Assembly (NCBI GenBank): GCA_029976905.1
Contig: JAPOLW010000002.1
Span: 1-27,166, forward strand
DNA from: a bacterium
GTDB taxonomy: Bacteria > Desulfobacterota > Binatia > UBA12015
Reading direction: 5' to 3'
Length of the DNA stretch: 27,166 nt
Below are positions 1-7,289 of this stretch, piece after piece. The notes below the pieces were generated by a model. It saw only the letters and a list, made by a program, of their open reading frames with translations. It did no database searches and was not told the DNA's origin. The position numbers and the translations under genes were made by a program. Numbering within the stretch: the first letter of the stretch is position 1; each line of letters opens with the position of its first letter.

Positions 1-831
1 GAAGTCCCTGCAGCTTTCTTCCGTCACGTTCTCGGGCGGCATTTGAAGTACAGCTCGGCCTACTGGCCGGCCGGGGTGAACGACCTCTCCGCAGCTGAAG
101 CGGCCATGCTCGAGGAGACTACCGCGCGCGCCGGCCTCGAGGATGGCATGGACATTCTCGAGCTGGGCTGTGGCTGGGGATCTCTCACCCTCTGGATGGC
201 CGAGCGCTACCCTGGATCGCGTATCGTCGCGCTCTCCAACTCGCACGGCCAACGAGAGTCGATCGAGGCGACGGCGCAGGCCCGCGGCCTCGAGAACCTC
301 GAGATACGGACATCGGACATCAACGACTTCGACACCTCCGAACGCTTCGATCGCGTGGTGTCGGTCGAGATGTTCGAGCACATGCGAAATTGGGACCTGC
401 TTCTGTCCCGGGTCGCCTCCTGGCTACGCCCGGGAGGACGCGCTTTCGTCCACACCTTCTGCCACCGCGCCTTTGCGTATCCCTACGAGAACGAACGCGA
501 CGATGACTGGATGGCACGCTTCTTCTTCACCGGCGGGATCATGCCGAGTGTCGATACGATCTCGTCTTTCGATCGCGATCTGATCGTCGAAGAACAGTGG
601 CGGGTGAACGGGGACCACTACGCGCGGACCGCGCGGGCCTGGCTGGAGAATCTCGACCAGCGACGAGAGGAGATCCTGCCCATTCTCGAGCAGTGTTACG
701 GCAACGGACAGGGGAGCGTCTGGCACGGCCGCTGGCGTCTCTTCTTCATGGCCTGCGAAGAACTCTTCCGCTTTCAGGGCGGACAGGAGTGGTTCGTCGT
801 CCACACCCGGCTTCGCCACCGCGACGCCTGA
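1..831 (+). CDS. Cyclopropane-fatty-acyl-phospholipid synthase-like SAM methyltransferase (5' partial)
   Basis: The frame is open from base 1 (reading EVPAAFFRHVLGRH before LKYSSAYWP), so the true start lies left of the window; a TTG at 43 is only an internal codon. The protein has the class I SAM-binding motif ELGCGWG, then the family blocks SVEMFEHM, FVHTF and a Tyr in DHYARTARAW. Members of this family transfer a methyl group from SAM to a double bond of a phospholipid acyl chain at the membrane surface. Compared with E. coli Cfa, which binds bicarbonate with C139, E239, H266 and Y317, the Glu, His and Tyr are present. The Cys position (YSCAYW in Cfa) is Ser here (YSSAYW). It is the first of two such paralogues in the cluster (see 3864-5138). 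The family is certain; the product (cyclopropane, methyl branch or other) is not. Confidence 0.85.
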   Translation, partial: EVPAAFFRHVLGRHLKYSSAYWPAGVNDLSAAEAAMLEETTARAGLEDGMDILELGCGWGSLTLWMAERYPGSRIVALSNSHGQRESIEATAQARGLENLEIRTSDINDFDTSERFDRVVSVEMFEHMRNWDLLLSRVASWLRPGGRAFVHTFCHRAFAYPYENERDDDWMARFFFTGGIMPSVDTISSFDRDLIVEEQWRVNGDHYARTARAWLENLDQRREEILPILEQCYGNGQGSVWHGRWRLFFMACEELFRFQGGQEWFVVHTRLRHRDA

Positions 832-840
832 GACGCTGAG

Positions 841-1818
841 ATGTCTCGAGGCAGCATTTCCCCCCTGCTCACCCGGGTGCGCTCGGCGCTGCACGCCTGG
901 TTCGATACGCAGGCCCGCCAGGAGCGTGAATCGGAAGGCCCGGATCGGGTCGAATGGTTGCGCATCCTTCCCCTCATCGCTCTGCACCTGGGTTGCCTGG
1001 CGGTGCTGGTCGTCGGCACGACCCCGGTGGCCGTGGCCGTGGCCCTCTACCTCATTCGCATGTTCGCGATCACGGCGTTCTACCATCGCTACTTCTCACA
1101 CCGGACCTTTCGGATGAGCCGACGAGCGCAATTCGTCGCCGCCGTTCTCGGTTCGAGCGCCGTCCAGCGCGGCCCCCTCTGGTGGGCGGCGCACCACCGA
1201 CATCATCATCGCCATTCCGACGAGGAAGAGGACGTCCACTCGCCCGTCCAGCACGGATTCTGGTGGAGTCATCTGCTCTGGCTCACCTCACGCGACAACT
1301 TTGCAACCCGGATGGAGCGCGTACCCGACCTCGCCCGCTTCCCCGAACTCCGTTGGCTCGACCGGTACGACACGGCCGTGCCCGCCGCCCTCGGCGCCCT
1401 TCTGCTCGTGCTCGGGGAGTTCCTCGCCGTGGTCGCGCCCGGTCTGGGCACCAGCGGCGCGCAGCTCTTCGTCTGGGGTTTCGTGGTCTCCTCGGTCGTC
1501 CTGCTGCACGGCACCTGCACCATCAATTCGCTCGCCCATCGCATCGGCCGCCGCCGTTGGGAGACCCCCGACGACAGCCGCAACTCGTGGATCCTCGCCT
1601 TGATCACGCTCGGCGAAGGTTGGCACAACAACCATCATCGATTCCCGGGAGCCACCCGACAGGGACTTCGCTGGTGGGAATTCGATCCGACCTACTACGT
1701 CCTTTGCCTCCTCGGCTGGCTCGGCATCGTCCGGGACCTGCGGCCACCGCCCGACCAGGCCTACTCTGCCGATCCCATGATCGGCGCCACGAAAGCCGAC
1801 ACGGGAGCCGCTGCGTGA
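841..1818 (+). CDS. Type-1 membrane fatty acid desaturase (acyl-CoA/acyl-lipid desaturase)
   Basis: 325 aa. A di-iron membrane desaturase that introduces a cis double bond into an acyl chain using O2 and an electron donor. All three histidine boxes are visible: HRYFSH at residues 82-87 (HxxxxH), a WWAAHHRHHHRHSD block near 118-131 (HxxHH), and GEGWHNNHHRFP near 260-272. Hydrophobic segments flank the boxes (about 42-78 and 180-215), matching the four-helix fold. The start lies 9 bp after the upstream methyltransferase, and the TGA overlaps the GTG of the next gene, so it sits inside the operon. Family knowledge says these are usually delta-9-type enzymes. Here it could supply the double bond that the neighbouring methyltransferases modify, or act on a methylated chain as UfaD does in the furan-fatty-acid pathway of Rhodobacter. 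Which of these applies is inference. Confidence 0.92.
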   Translation: MSRGSISPLLTRVRSALHAWFDTQARQERESEGPDRVEWLRILPLIALHLGCLAVLVVGTTPVAVAVALYLIRMFAITAFYHRYFSHRTFRMSRRAQFVAAVLGSSAVQRGPLWWAAHHRHHHRHSDEEEDVHSPVQHGFWWSHLLWLTSRDNFATRMERVPDLARFPELRWLDRYDTAVPAALGALLLVLGEFLAVVAPGLGTSGAQLFVWGFVVSSVVLLHGTCTINSLAHRIGRRRWETPDDSRNSWILALITLGEGWHNNHHRFPGATRQGLRWWEFDPTYYVLCLLGWLGIVRDLRPPPDQAYSADPMIGATKADTGAAA

Positions 1819-3077
1819 AGGTTGCCGTCATCGGAACGGGCATCTCCGGGCTCGTCACCGCGCACGGGCTGGCCGAGCGACACGACGTACACGTCTTCGA
1901 ACGTGATGACCGGATCGGCGGGCACACCTACACCATCGACGTCGAGGGAGAGCGCGGAACCACAGCCGTCGACACCGGCTTCATCGTCTACAACCAGAGA
2001 ACCTATCCCCTGTTCTGCCGTCTGATGGACGAGCTCGGGGTCACTTCGCGTGAAACCGACATGAGCTTCTCGCTCAGCTGCCGCCGGACCGGACTCGAGT
2101 GGTCGGGCGACAACCTCAACACCCTCTTCGCCCAACGCCGGAATCTCCTACGCCCCTCCTTTCTCGCAATGGTGCGCGACATCGTGCGCTTCAACCAGCA
2201 GGCACCGCGATTCCTCGAGAGTGGCCGTGCTCTCCCGCTCCGCGACTACCTGGCCGAGAGCGGGTACTCCACGGCGTTCCAGAAGCAATTCCTGCTCCCG
2301 CTCGGGGCCGCGATCTGGTCGGCTCCGATGCGAGCGATGGAGGACTTTCCGGCGCGCACCTTCATCCAGTTCTTCCAGAACCACGGCTTCCTCGATCTCA
2401 TCGGCCGACCGAAGTGGCGAACGATCTGCGGCGGGTCGCATCGGTATGTGGAGCGCCTGGTGAAGGGCTTCGAGAGCCGCATCCGCACGCGCTGTGGCGT
2501 CGAGCGGGTCACCCGCCGCCAGGACGCCGTGACCCTCGAATTCGCCGGCCAGGCGCCCGAGGAATTCGACGAGGTCGTCTTCGCCACCCACAGCGACCAG
2601 GCGCTCGCTCTCCTGGGCGACCCGACTCCGGCCGAACAGGACGTTCTGGGCGCCATTCCCTACCAGACCAATCACGCCCTGCTTCATCGGGACGCGACGT
2701 CACTGCCGCACCTGCGCCGGGCGTGGGCGAGTTGGAACTATCGTACGTCGTCCGAAGAGGATCGCCCGGTCGCCGTGACGTACTGGATGAACCGGCTTCA
2801 GGGACTCGACGTGCCGGAGACGTATTGCGTCACCCTGAACCCAAACTTCCCCATCCAACCCGACACCATTGTGCGCGAAATCGTCTACCACCACCCACTG
2901 TTCACCCAGGCGGCCATCGACGCTCAGGGCCGCCACGCGGAGATCAGTGGCTGGAACCGCACCCACTATTGTGGAGCCTACTGGCGCTACGGCTTCCATG
3001 AGGACGGGGTCTGGAGCGCCCATCGCGTTCTCGGCGCATTGCGCGAAGAGCGCCATCGGGCCGCTGCCGCGGGTTGA
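1815..3077 (+). CDS. FAD-dependent amine-oxidase-like oxidoreductase of the DUF1365/cyclopropane-synthase cluster
   Basis: 420 aa. The start is GTG at 1815 because the protein then begins directly with the dinucleotide-binding motif (VKVAVIGTGISGL), and the GTG overlaps the desaturase stop (GTGA). The frame stays open far upstream but only as a shadow of the desaturase. The N-terminal GxGxxG Rossmann motif is followed by the acidic end of the second strand and a GG doublet (HVFERDDRIGGHTYT), typical of flavin amine oxidase/phytoene desaturase-like proteins. The C-terminal block GAYWRYGFHEDGVWSAHRV resembles the second FAD contact of this family. Such genes are routinely adjacent to DUF1365 and cyclopropane-synthase-like genes. 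By analogy with two-component 10-methyl-stearate systems it could reduce or oxidise a methylated acyl intermediate, but no substrate can be read from the sequence. Confidence 0.88.
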   Translation: MKVAVIGTGISGLVTAHGLAERHDVHVFERDDRIGGHTYTIDVEGERGTTAVDTGFIVYNQRTYPLFCRLMDELGVTSRETDMSFSLSCRRTGLEWSGDNLNTLFAQRRNLLRPSFLAMVRDIVRFNQQAPRFLESGRALPLRDYLAESGYSTAFQKQFLLPLGAAIWSAPMRAMEDFPARTFIQFFQNHGFLDLIGRPKWRTICGGSHRYVERLVKGFESRIRTRCGVERVTRRQDAVTLEFAGQAPEEFDEVVFATHSDQALALLGDPTPAEQDVLGAIPYQTNHALLHRDATSLPHLRRAWASWNYRTSSEEDRPVAVTYWMNRLQGLDVPETYCVTLNPNFPIQPDTIVREIVYHHPLFTQAAIDAQGRHAEISGWNRTHYCGAYWRYGFHEDGVWSAHRVLGALREERHRAAAAG

Positions 3078-3087
3078 GGCAAGGCAC

Positions 3088-3867
3088 ATGGAGCAAGCGA
3101 GCTGTCTCTACGAAGGATGGGTTCGACACCGTCGCCACGACCCGATCGATCACGCCTTCCGGTACCGGATCTTCCTTGCCTACCTCGACCTCGACGAACT
3201 ACCGCACCTCTTCGCCGGGCGCTGGTTCTGGGGCGCGGAGCGTCGGACGTTGGCCTCCTTCCACCGCGCCGACCACCTCGGCGATCCACGCATACCCCTC
3301 GCCGACGCGGTACGGGATCTCGTGTGCGAACGGACCGGCCGCCGTCCGGCAGGACCGGTCCGTCTCCTGACCCACCTGCGCTATTTCGGGTACTGCTTCA
3401 ATCCGATCAGCCTCTACTACTGCTTCGAGCCCGACGGCACGACCGTCGATTGCATCGTGGCAGAAGTCGACAATACACCCTGGGGTGAGCGTCATTGCTA
3501 CGTGCTCGATGCAAGCGGCGGAGAGTGGCGGGGATCGAGTTGGCGCTTCTACTTCGCGAAGGAGTTCCACGTCTCGCCCTTCTTCGGCATGGATCACGAC
3601 TACGAGTGGTTCCTCGGCCTCCCCGGGGAGCGTCTCACCACACATATGAAGAATCACCGGGGTGAGACGACGGTCTTCGACGCGACCATGATGCTCGAGC
3701 GTCGCGAGATCGCGACGAAACCGCTGGCCCGCATGCTGGTGCGCTATCCCCTGATGACGGCGCGGGTCGTCGGCGCCATCTACTTCCAGGCTCTCCGCCT
3801 CGTCCTCAAACGCGCGCCCTTCTTCGAACACCCCACCAATCCGTGGAGCCTCTGGAGGAAAGCATGA
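3088..3867 (+). CDS. DUF1365 domain-containing protein
   Basis: 259 aa. The start ATG at 3088 is 10 bp after the FAD oxidoreductase. The frame is open earlier, but that part overlaps the oxidoreductase and is discarded. The family signatures are the opening CLYEGWVRHRR, HAFRYRIFLAYLDLDEL, the block LTHLRYFGYCFNPISLYYCF, then VDNTPWGERHCYVL and KEFHVSPFFGMDHDYEW. The biochemical activity of DUF1365 is not established, although it is strongly tied to cyclopropane-synthase-like genes and FAD oxidoreductases. In alphaproteobacteria such clusters have been linked to singlet-oxygen responses and unusual fatty acids. The stop overlaps the start of the next methyltransferase (ATGA), implying translational coupling. 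A role in lipid modification is inferred from context only. Confidence 0.9.
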   Translation: MEQASCLYEGWVRHRRHDPIDHAFRYRIFLAYLDLDELPHLFAGRWFWGAERRTLASFHRADHLGDPRIPLADAVRDLVCERTGRRPAGPVRLLTHLRYFGYCFNPISLYYCFEPDGTTVDCIVAEVDNTPWGERHCYVLDASGGEWRGSSWRFYFAKEFHVSPFFGMDHDYEWFLGLPGERLTTHMKNHRGETTVFDATMMLERREIATKPLARMLVRYPLMTARVVGAIYFQALRLVLKRAPFFEHPTNPWSLWRKA

Positions 3868-5138
3868 GTACCGCGACCGCAGGTCTCCCCCGCCGCCCTT
3901 CGACGGTCCTGGGCGTCCCGTCGCGCTGGGCACGCAATGTCGTGCTCGAGCAGTTGGGAATGTTGCGCCGAGGCGTCCTGACCCTCGAGGATCGCGAAGG
4001 AAAGGAGACCCTGCGCGGCTCCGAACCGGGCCCCGAAGCGACGGCCCGCATCCACGATCCGGCGTTCTATCGGGCGCTTGCCCTGCACGGCACGATGGGC
4101 GCCGCGGAATCCTACATCCGGGGCGAGTGGGACAGCCCCGACCTCACGGCCTTGATCCGACTGATGGTACTCAATCGCGACGAGTGGGAAGACGTCGAGC
4201 CGTCCGGAACCGGCCTGCGCGCTCCGCTCACACGCTTCCTCCACTTTCTGCGGCGCAATACCCTCGGTGGAGCCCGCAAGAACATCGTGGCGCACTACGA
4301 TCTCGGCAATGCGTTCTTCGAACTCTTCCTCGACCCCACGATGACCTACTCCTGTGGGATCTTCGAGCGGCCCGACGCAACCATGGAAGAGGCCAGCGTC
4401 GCCAAGATCGACCGCGTCTGCCGGAAGCTCGGCCTGCGGCCGGAGCATACCTTGCTCGAAATCGGAACCGGCTGGGGGGCGCTCGCGGTGCATGCGGCCC
4501 GCACCTACGGCTGCCGGGTCGTCACCACGACCCTCTCGGAAGAACAGCGCGAACGCGCCTGCCAACGGGTTCGTGAACTCGGACTCGAGGACCGGGTGGA
4601 GGTCCTCTGCCAGGATTACCGCTCGCTCGATAGCCGATTCGACCGGGTGGTATCGATCGAAATGATCGAAGCCGTCGGCGCAGAGTACTACGACACCTTT
4701 TTCTCGAAGGTCGACGATCTGCTCGCAGAAGACGGCCTGGCACTCCTGCAGGTCATCACGATCCAGGACCAGGCCTTCGCCCGGGCGAGAGACGAGGTCG
4801 ACTTCATCAAGCGCTACATCTTTCCGGGAAGCTGCATCCCCTCGGTCTCGGCCCTACTCGAGTCGACCACGCGCGCCAGTACGATGAAGATGGTCCACCT
4901 CGAGGACATCACACCACACTACGCCGAGACCCTGCGGCGGTGGCGGGACCGCTTTGGGGAGAACCTCGAGGCGATACGGCGCCTCTCGTTCGACGATGGC
5001 TTCATCCGGATGTGGGAGTTCTACCTCTGCTATTGCGAGGCCGGCTTCGAGGAACGCTACATCGGCGACGTCCAGATGCTTCTCGCCAAACCCGGCAACC
5101 GCAGCACCCCGTTGGTGCCGCCACTCCCGGGCTCCTGA
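3864..5138 (+). CDS. Cyclopropane-fatty-acyl-phospholipid synthase-like methyltransferase (second paralogue)
   Basis: 424 aa. Start ATG at 3864 overlaps the DUF1365 stop and is preceded by GGAGGA at 3854-3859; an ATG 21 nt earlier in frame lacks this spacing. The N-terminal ~130 residues form the Cfa substrate-binding domain (GTMGAAESYIRGEW). The SAM-binding motif EIGTGWG is at 199-205, followed by IEMIEAVG and YIFPGSCIPSV. Against E. coli Cfa bicarbonate ligands (C139, E239, H266, Y317), Cys164, Glu269 and Tyr353 align, but the His position is Gln296 (LLQVITI). This differs from the first paralogue, which keeps His but lacks Cys. It could be a true cyclopropane synthase or a UfaM-like acyl methyltransferase making a methyl branch. 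The family call is secure; the product is open. Confidence 0.93.
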   Translation: MSTATAGLPRRPSTVLGVPSRWARNVVLEQLGMLRRGVLTLEDREGKETLRGSEPGPEATARIHDPAFYRALALHGTMGAAESYIRGEWDSPDLTALIRLMVLNRDEWEDVEPSGTGLRAPLTRFLHFLRRNTLGGARKNIVAHYDLGNAFFELFLDPTMTYSCGIFERPDATMEEASVAKIDRVCRKLGLRPEHTLLEIGTGWGALAVHAARTYGCRVVTTTLSEEQRERACQRVRELGLEDRVEVLCQDYRSLDSRFDRVVSIEMIEAVGAEYYDTFFSKVDDLLAEDGLALLQVITIQDQAFARARDEVDFIKRYIFPGSCIPSVSALLESTTRASTMKMVHLEDITPHYAETLRRWRDRFGENLEAIRRLSFDDGFIRMWEFYLCYCEAGFEERYIGDVQMLLAKPGNRSTPLVPPLPGS

Positions 5139-5155
5139 CCCAGGACGCGCGACCC

Positions 5156-5905
5156 ATGGAGCCAGCCGCTCTCGTCCAGGGTGCAAGCCGGGGCATCGGT
5201 CTCGCCCTCGTCCAGGAGCTTCTCGCCGCGGGCGCGCACGCGCGCATTTTTGCCACCTGCCGGAATCCCGAGAAGGCAGAGCAACTTCGTGCCCTCGCCG
5301 ACGCCCATCCACGACTCGCGCTCGTCCGCCTCGACGTGACACGGGAGGAGGAGATCGCGGAGGCCGCCCGCATCGTGCGCGACGAAGCCGGCCGACTCGA
5401 CCTCTTGATCAACGCAGCCGGTCTCCTGCACGACGCAGCGGGCGTGGGCCCGGAGAAGCGGCTCGAGGCGATCTCGGGCGAGATCCTTCAACGGGTCTTC
5501 GAGGTGAATGCCTTCGGTCCCCTCCTCGTCACGAAGCATTTCTACCCACTGCTCAAGCACGAAGGCCGCGCCGTCCTCGCCAACATCTCCGCTCGCGTGG
5601 GCAGCATCGGCGACAATCGACTCGGGGGATGGTACGGCTACCGCGGTGCCAAGGCGGCACAGAACATGTTCACGCGCACGGCCGCGATCGAACTCGCGCG
5701 CCGCGCTCCAAACGCTGTCGTGGTCGCGATCCATCCGGGCACCGTCGACACCGATCTCTCCAAACCCTTCCAACGGTCGGTGCGGCCAGAAAAGCTCTTC
5801 GATCCACGCCTGGCTGCGCGACAGATCCTCTCGGTCCTCGACGGATTGACCCCGCAGGCCTCGGGTTCCTTCTACGCCTGGGACGGCTCGTCGATCCCCT
5901 GGTGA
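5156..5905 (+). CDS. SDR-family short-chain dehydrogenase (C-factor/CsgA-like)
   Basis: 249 aa, ATG start 17 bp after the second methyltransferase, so probably the last gene of the lipid operon. Classical SDR landmarks: cofactor glycine motif GASRGIG at 9-15, an LD pair after the third strand (VRLDVT), NAAG at 86-89, Asn118 in EVNAFG, catalytic Ser150, Tyr162 and Lys166 (YRGAK), and the PGTVDTD loop near 194-200. The pattern resembles the C-factor/CsgA-like and sniffer-type SDRs, which often sit in DUF1365/Cfa clusters. It should reduce or oxidise a carbonyl or alcohol with NAD(P)H, perhaps on an aldehyde or oxo-lipid. The substrate cannot be inferred from the sequence. Confidence 0.9.
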   Translation: MEPAALVQGASRGIGLALVQELLAAGAHARIFATCRNPEKAEQLRALADAHPRLALVRLDVTREEEIAEAARIVRDEAGRLDLLINAAGLLHDAAGVGPEKRLEAISGEILQRVFEVNAFGPLLVTKHFYPLLKHEGRAVLANISARVGSIGDNRLGGWYGYRGAKAAQNMFTRTAAIELARRAPNAVVVAIHPGTVDTDLSKPFQRSVRPEKLFDPRLAARQILSVLDGLTPQASGSFYAWDGSSIPW

Positions 5906-5939
5906 CGGGCCACCGACGCTCCCGGCGTTTCCTCGTCGA

Positions 5940-6836
5940 TCAGGAACGGCGGGGCGGCCATGGGATCAGGGAGGAGGTGCGGGCCTCGTAGTCGGCGTAG
6001 CCGGGTCGGCGGGCACGGCTGCGCTCGTCCATCATCGGAATGCTCGCGAAGACGAACATCGTGATCATCGCGACCGGTCCGATCGCCGTCCACCAGATCT
6101 CCGGCGCCGCCGCAAGGCCAAAGAGCCACAAGGAAACCCAGAAGAGGATCTCGCCGAAATAATTGGGGTGGCGGGAGTAGCGCCAGAGTCCACGCTCCAT
6201 GTGGGCCCCCGGTGCGCGGGTACGCACGAAGGAACGCATCTGCTCGTCGGCCACGAGTTCGATGACCGTCGCCGCGATTCCCACCACGAGGGCGACGGCG
6301 TCGAGGGCGCCGAAACCGCCGTCGCCGAGAACCAGAGCCGGGTAGAGGGAAAGGCTTCCGAGCACCACCTGAAGCGTCGGGAAGACGTCGACAAGCAGAA
6401 GCTGCACCGCCCAGCGCGGAAGCGGCACCTTCTCGTAGAGATCGACGTAGCGGAAATCCTCGTGATGGAGTCCCGGAAAGCTGCGCCACCAGTTGGCGGT
6501 GAGGCGGATGGCCCAGGCGAAGACGACGAAGAGCACGGCCCCCTGGCGCGCCGTCAGCCCGTCGCCCTCGGCGAGGCCGACCAGATACACGGCCGCGACC
6601 GGCGGCAGCACGCTCCAATAGGGGTCGAAGACCGAGCCATTGTTCACCGGCAGGGTGGCCAGGAAGCAGACCAGCATCGACGCGTACATCCCCACCGTCA
6701 TCGCCCACGGCGGCGTCAGCTCGAAGGCGCCGAAGGCCCACCATCCGACCCCGACGGCGACCACGTACACTGCGGTGACGTAGGCGAGTGATGCCGCTCT
6801 ATCGTTGGTGAATTGTGGACGATCCAGATCGGACAT
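5940..6836 (-). CDS. DUF1295 / steroid 5-alpha-reductase-like integral membrane protein
   Basis: 298 aa from ATG at 6836, chosen because AGGGGG lies just upstream at usable spacing; a GTG at 6842 is 6 nt earlier and abuts that Shine-Dalgarno sequence. About six or seven hydrophobic helices span the protein. The C-terminal half has the diagnostic block GLWRYSRHPNYFGE (about 216-229) and a tail DERSRARRPGYADYEAR leading to IPW, characteristic of DUF1295 and related ICMT/5-alpha-reductase-fold enzymes. These reduce enone lipids with NADPH or methylate prenyl groups; the individual substrate is unknown. It converges on the SDR gene with a 34-bp gap, and DUF1295 genes are frequent members of DUF1365/Cfa clusters. 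A role in the same lipid pathway is therefore likely, though it is separately transcribed. Confidence 0.9.
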   Translation of the reverse strand: MSDLDRPQFTNDRAASLAYVTAVYVVAVGVGWWAFGAFELTPPWAMTVGMYASMLVCFLATLPVNNGSVFDPYWSVLPPVAAVYLVGLAEGDGLTARQGAVLFVVFAWAIRLTANWWRSFPGLHHEDFRYVDLYEKVPLPRWAVQLLLVDVFPTLQVVLGSLSLYPALVLGDGGFGALDAVALVVGIAATVIELVADEQMRSFVRTRAPGAHMERGLWRYSRHPNYFGEILFWVSLWLFGLAAAPEIWWTAIGPVAMITMFVFASIPMMDERSRARRPGYADYEARTSSLIPWPPRRS

Positions 6837-6968
6837 GCGCACCCCCTGGGGTCCCGACGAGCCGCCGAAACCATGCGCCCCAGCACCCGACCGGCGTTTT
6901 GCCGTGCCGTCTGCCAGGGCGACATCATTAGATATTCTGATTTCTACAATCCTGGAACATCAGTTTTC

Positions 6969-6982
6969 TTGACATCGGTCAA
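6969..6982. promoter_or_regulatory. Inverted repeat TTGAC-N4-GTCAA, candidate Crp/Fnr-family operator
   Basis: Perfect 5-bp arms with a 4-bp spacer, the geometry of Crp/Fnr-family sites (the canonical FNR/DNR site is TTGAT-N4-ATCAA). It overlaps the predicted -35 box of the plus-strand gene at 7017 and lies about 140 bp upstream of the divergent DUF1295 gene. That position would suit repression of the small gene better than class II activation. Part of the match could simply be the -35 box itself. Confidence 0.35.
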
Positions 6983-6996
6983 ATCGTGCAGATACT
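6969..6996 (+). promoter_or_regulatory. Putative sigma70-type promoter for the small membrane-protein gene
   Basis: TTGACA at 6969-6974 is a perfect -35 box. It is followed after 16 bp by GATACT (6991-6996), a 4/6 match to the -10 consensus. The ATG at 7017 has AAGGAG at 7004-7009. The surrounding 6925-7000 is clearly more AT-rich than its neighbours. Predicted from sequence only. Confidence 0.5.
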
Positions 6997-7016
6997 GGGA
7001 GCCAAGGAGTTGAACG

Positions 7017-7271
7017 ATGATGCAACTGACACCCCTCCAGATCGCGAACGGTTCCCTTGACGCCGTCTTGAGTCTCACCGGCCTCGAGTCGCTGCTTGCC
7101 GGCTTCCTGGCTCTCGTCGGAGTCGCGACGGGGATGCTCCTGCGTGAAGCCCTGCGCAGCGAGAACGAAGCTCCGGTGGCGCTCCGCCTGGTCCAATCCG
7201 AACCGCGTCCACCACGGCCGCGGCGCACGATTGCTCCCCTCCAGGAAGCGGCCTTCGACGAAGCCGCCTGA
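7017..7271 (+). CDS. Small single-pass membrane protein, unknown function
   Basis: 84 aa, not recognised. ATG with a good Shine-Dalgarno sequence (AAGGAG, 7 nt upstream) and a plausible promoter support expression. One hydrophobic segment spans about residues 22-43 (GLESLLAGFLALVGVATGML). After it comes a cytoplasm-like stretch rich in Arg, Pro and Glu (SEPRPPRPRR). There is no heme motif, cysteine or signal-peptidase site. It ends 18 bp before the convergent ferrochelatase. It could be a tail-type membrane adaptor, but there is no basis for naming a function. Confidence 0.6.
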   Translation: MMQLTPLQIANGSLDAVLSLTGLESLLAGFLALVGVATGMLLREALRSENEAPVALRLVQSEPRPPRPRRTIAPLQEAAFDEAA

Positions 7272-7289
7272 TCGGCGAATCAGCAAACA

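Noticed and set aside
954..1814. N-terminal extension of the FAD oxidoreductase frame
   Set aside because: The region is the desaturase in another frame; the Rossmann motif begins right after the GTG at 1815.
5906..5939. Possible bidirectional terminator between the SDR and DUF1295 genes
   Set aside because: Only a 5-bp stem (TTCCT/AGGAA) with no T-tract; too weak to annotate.
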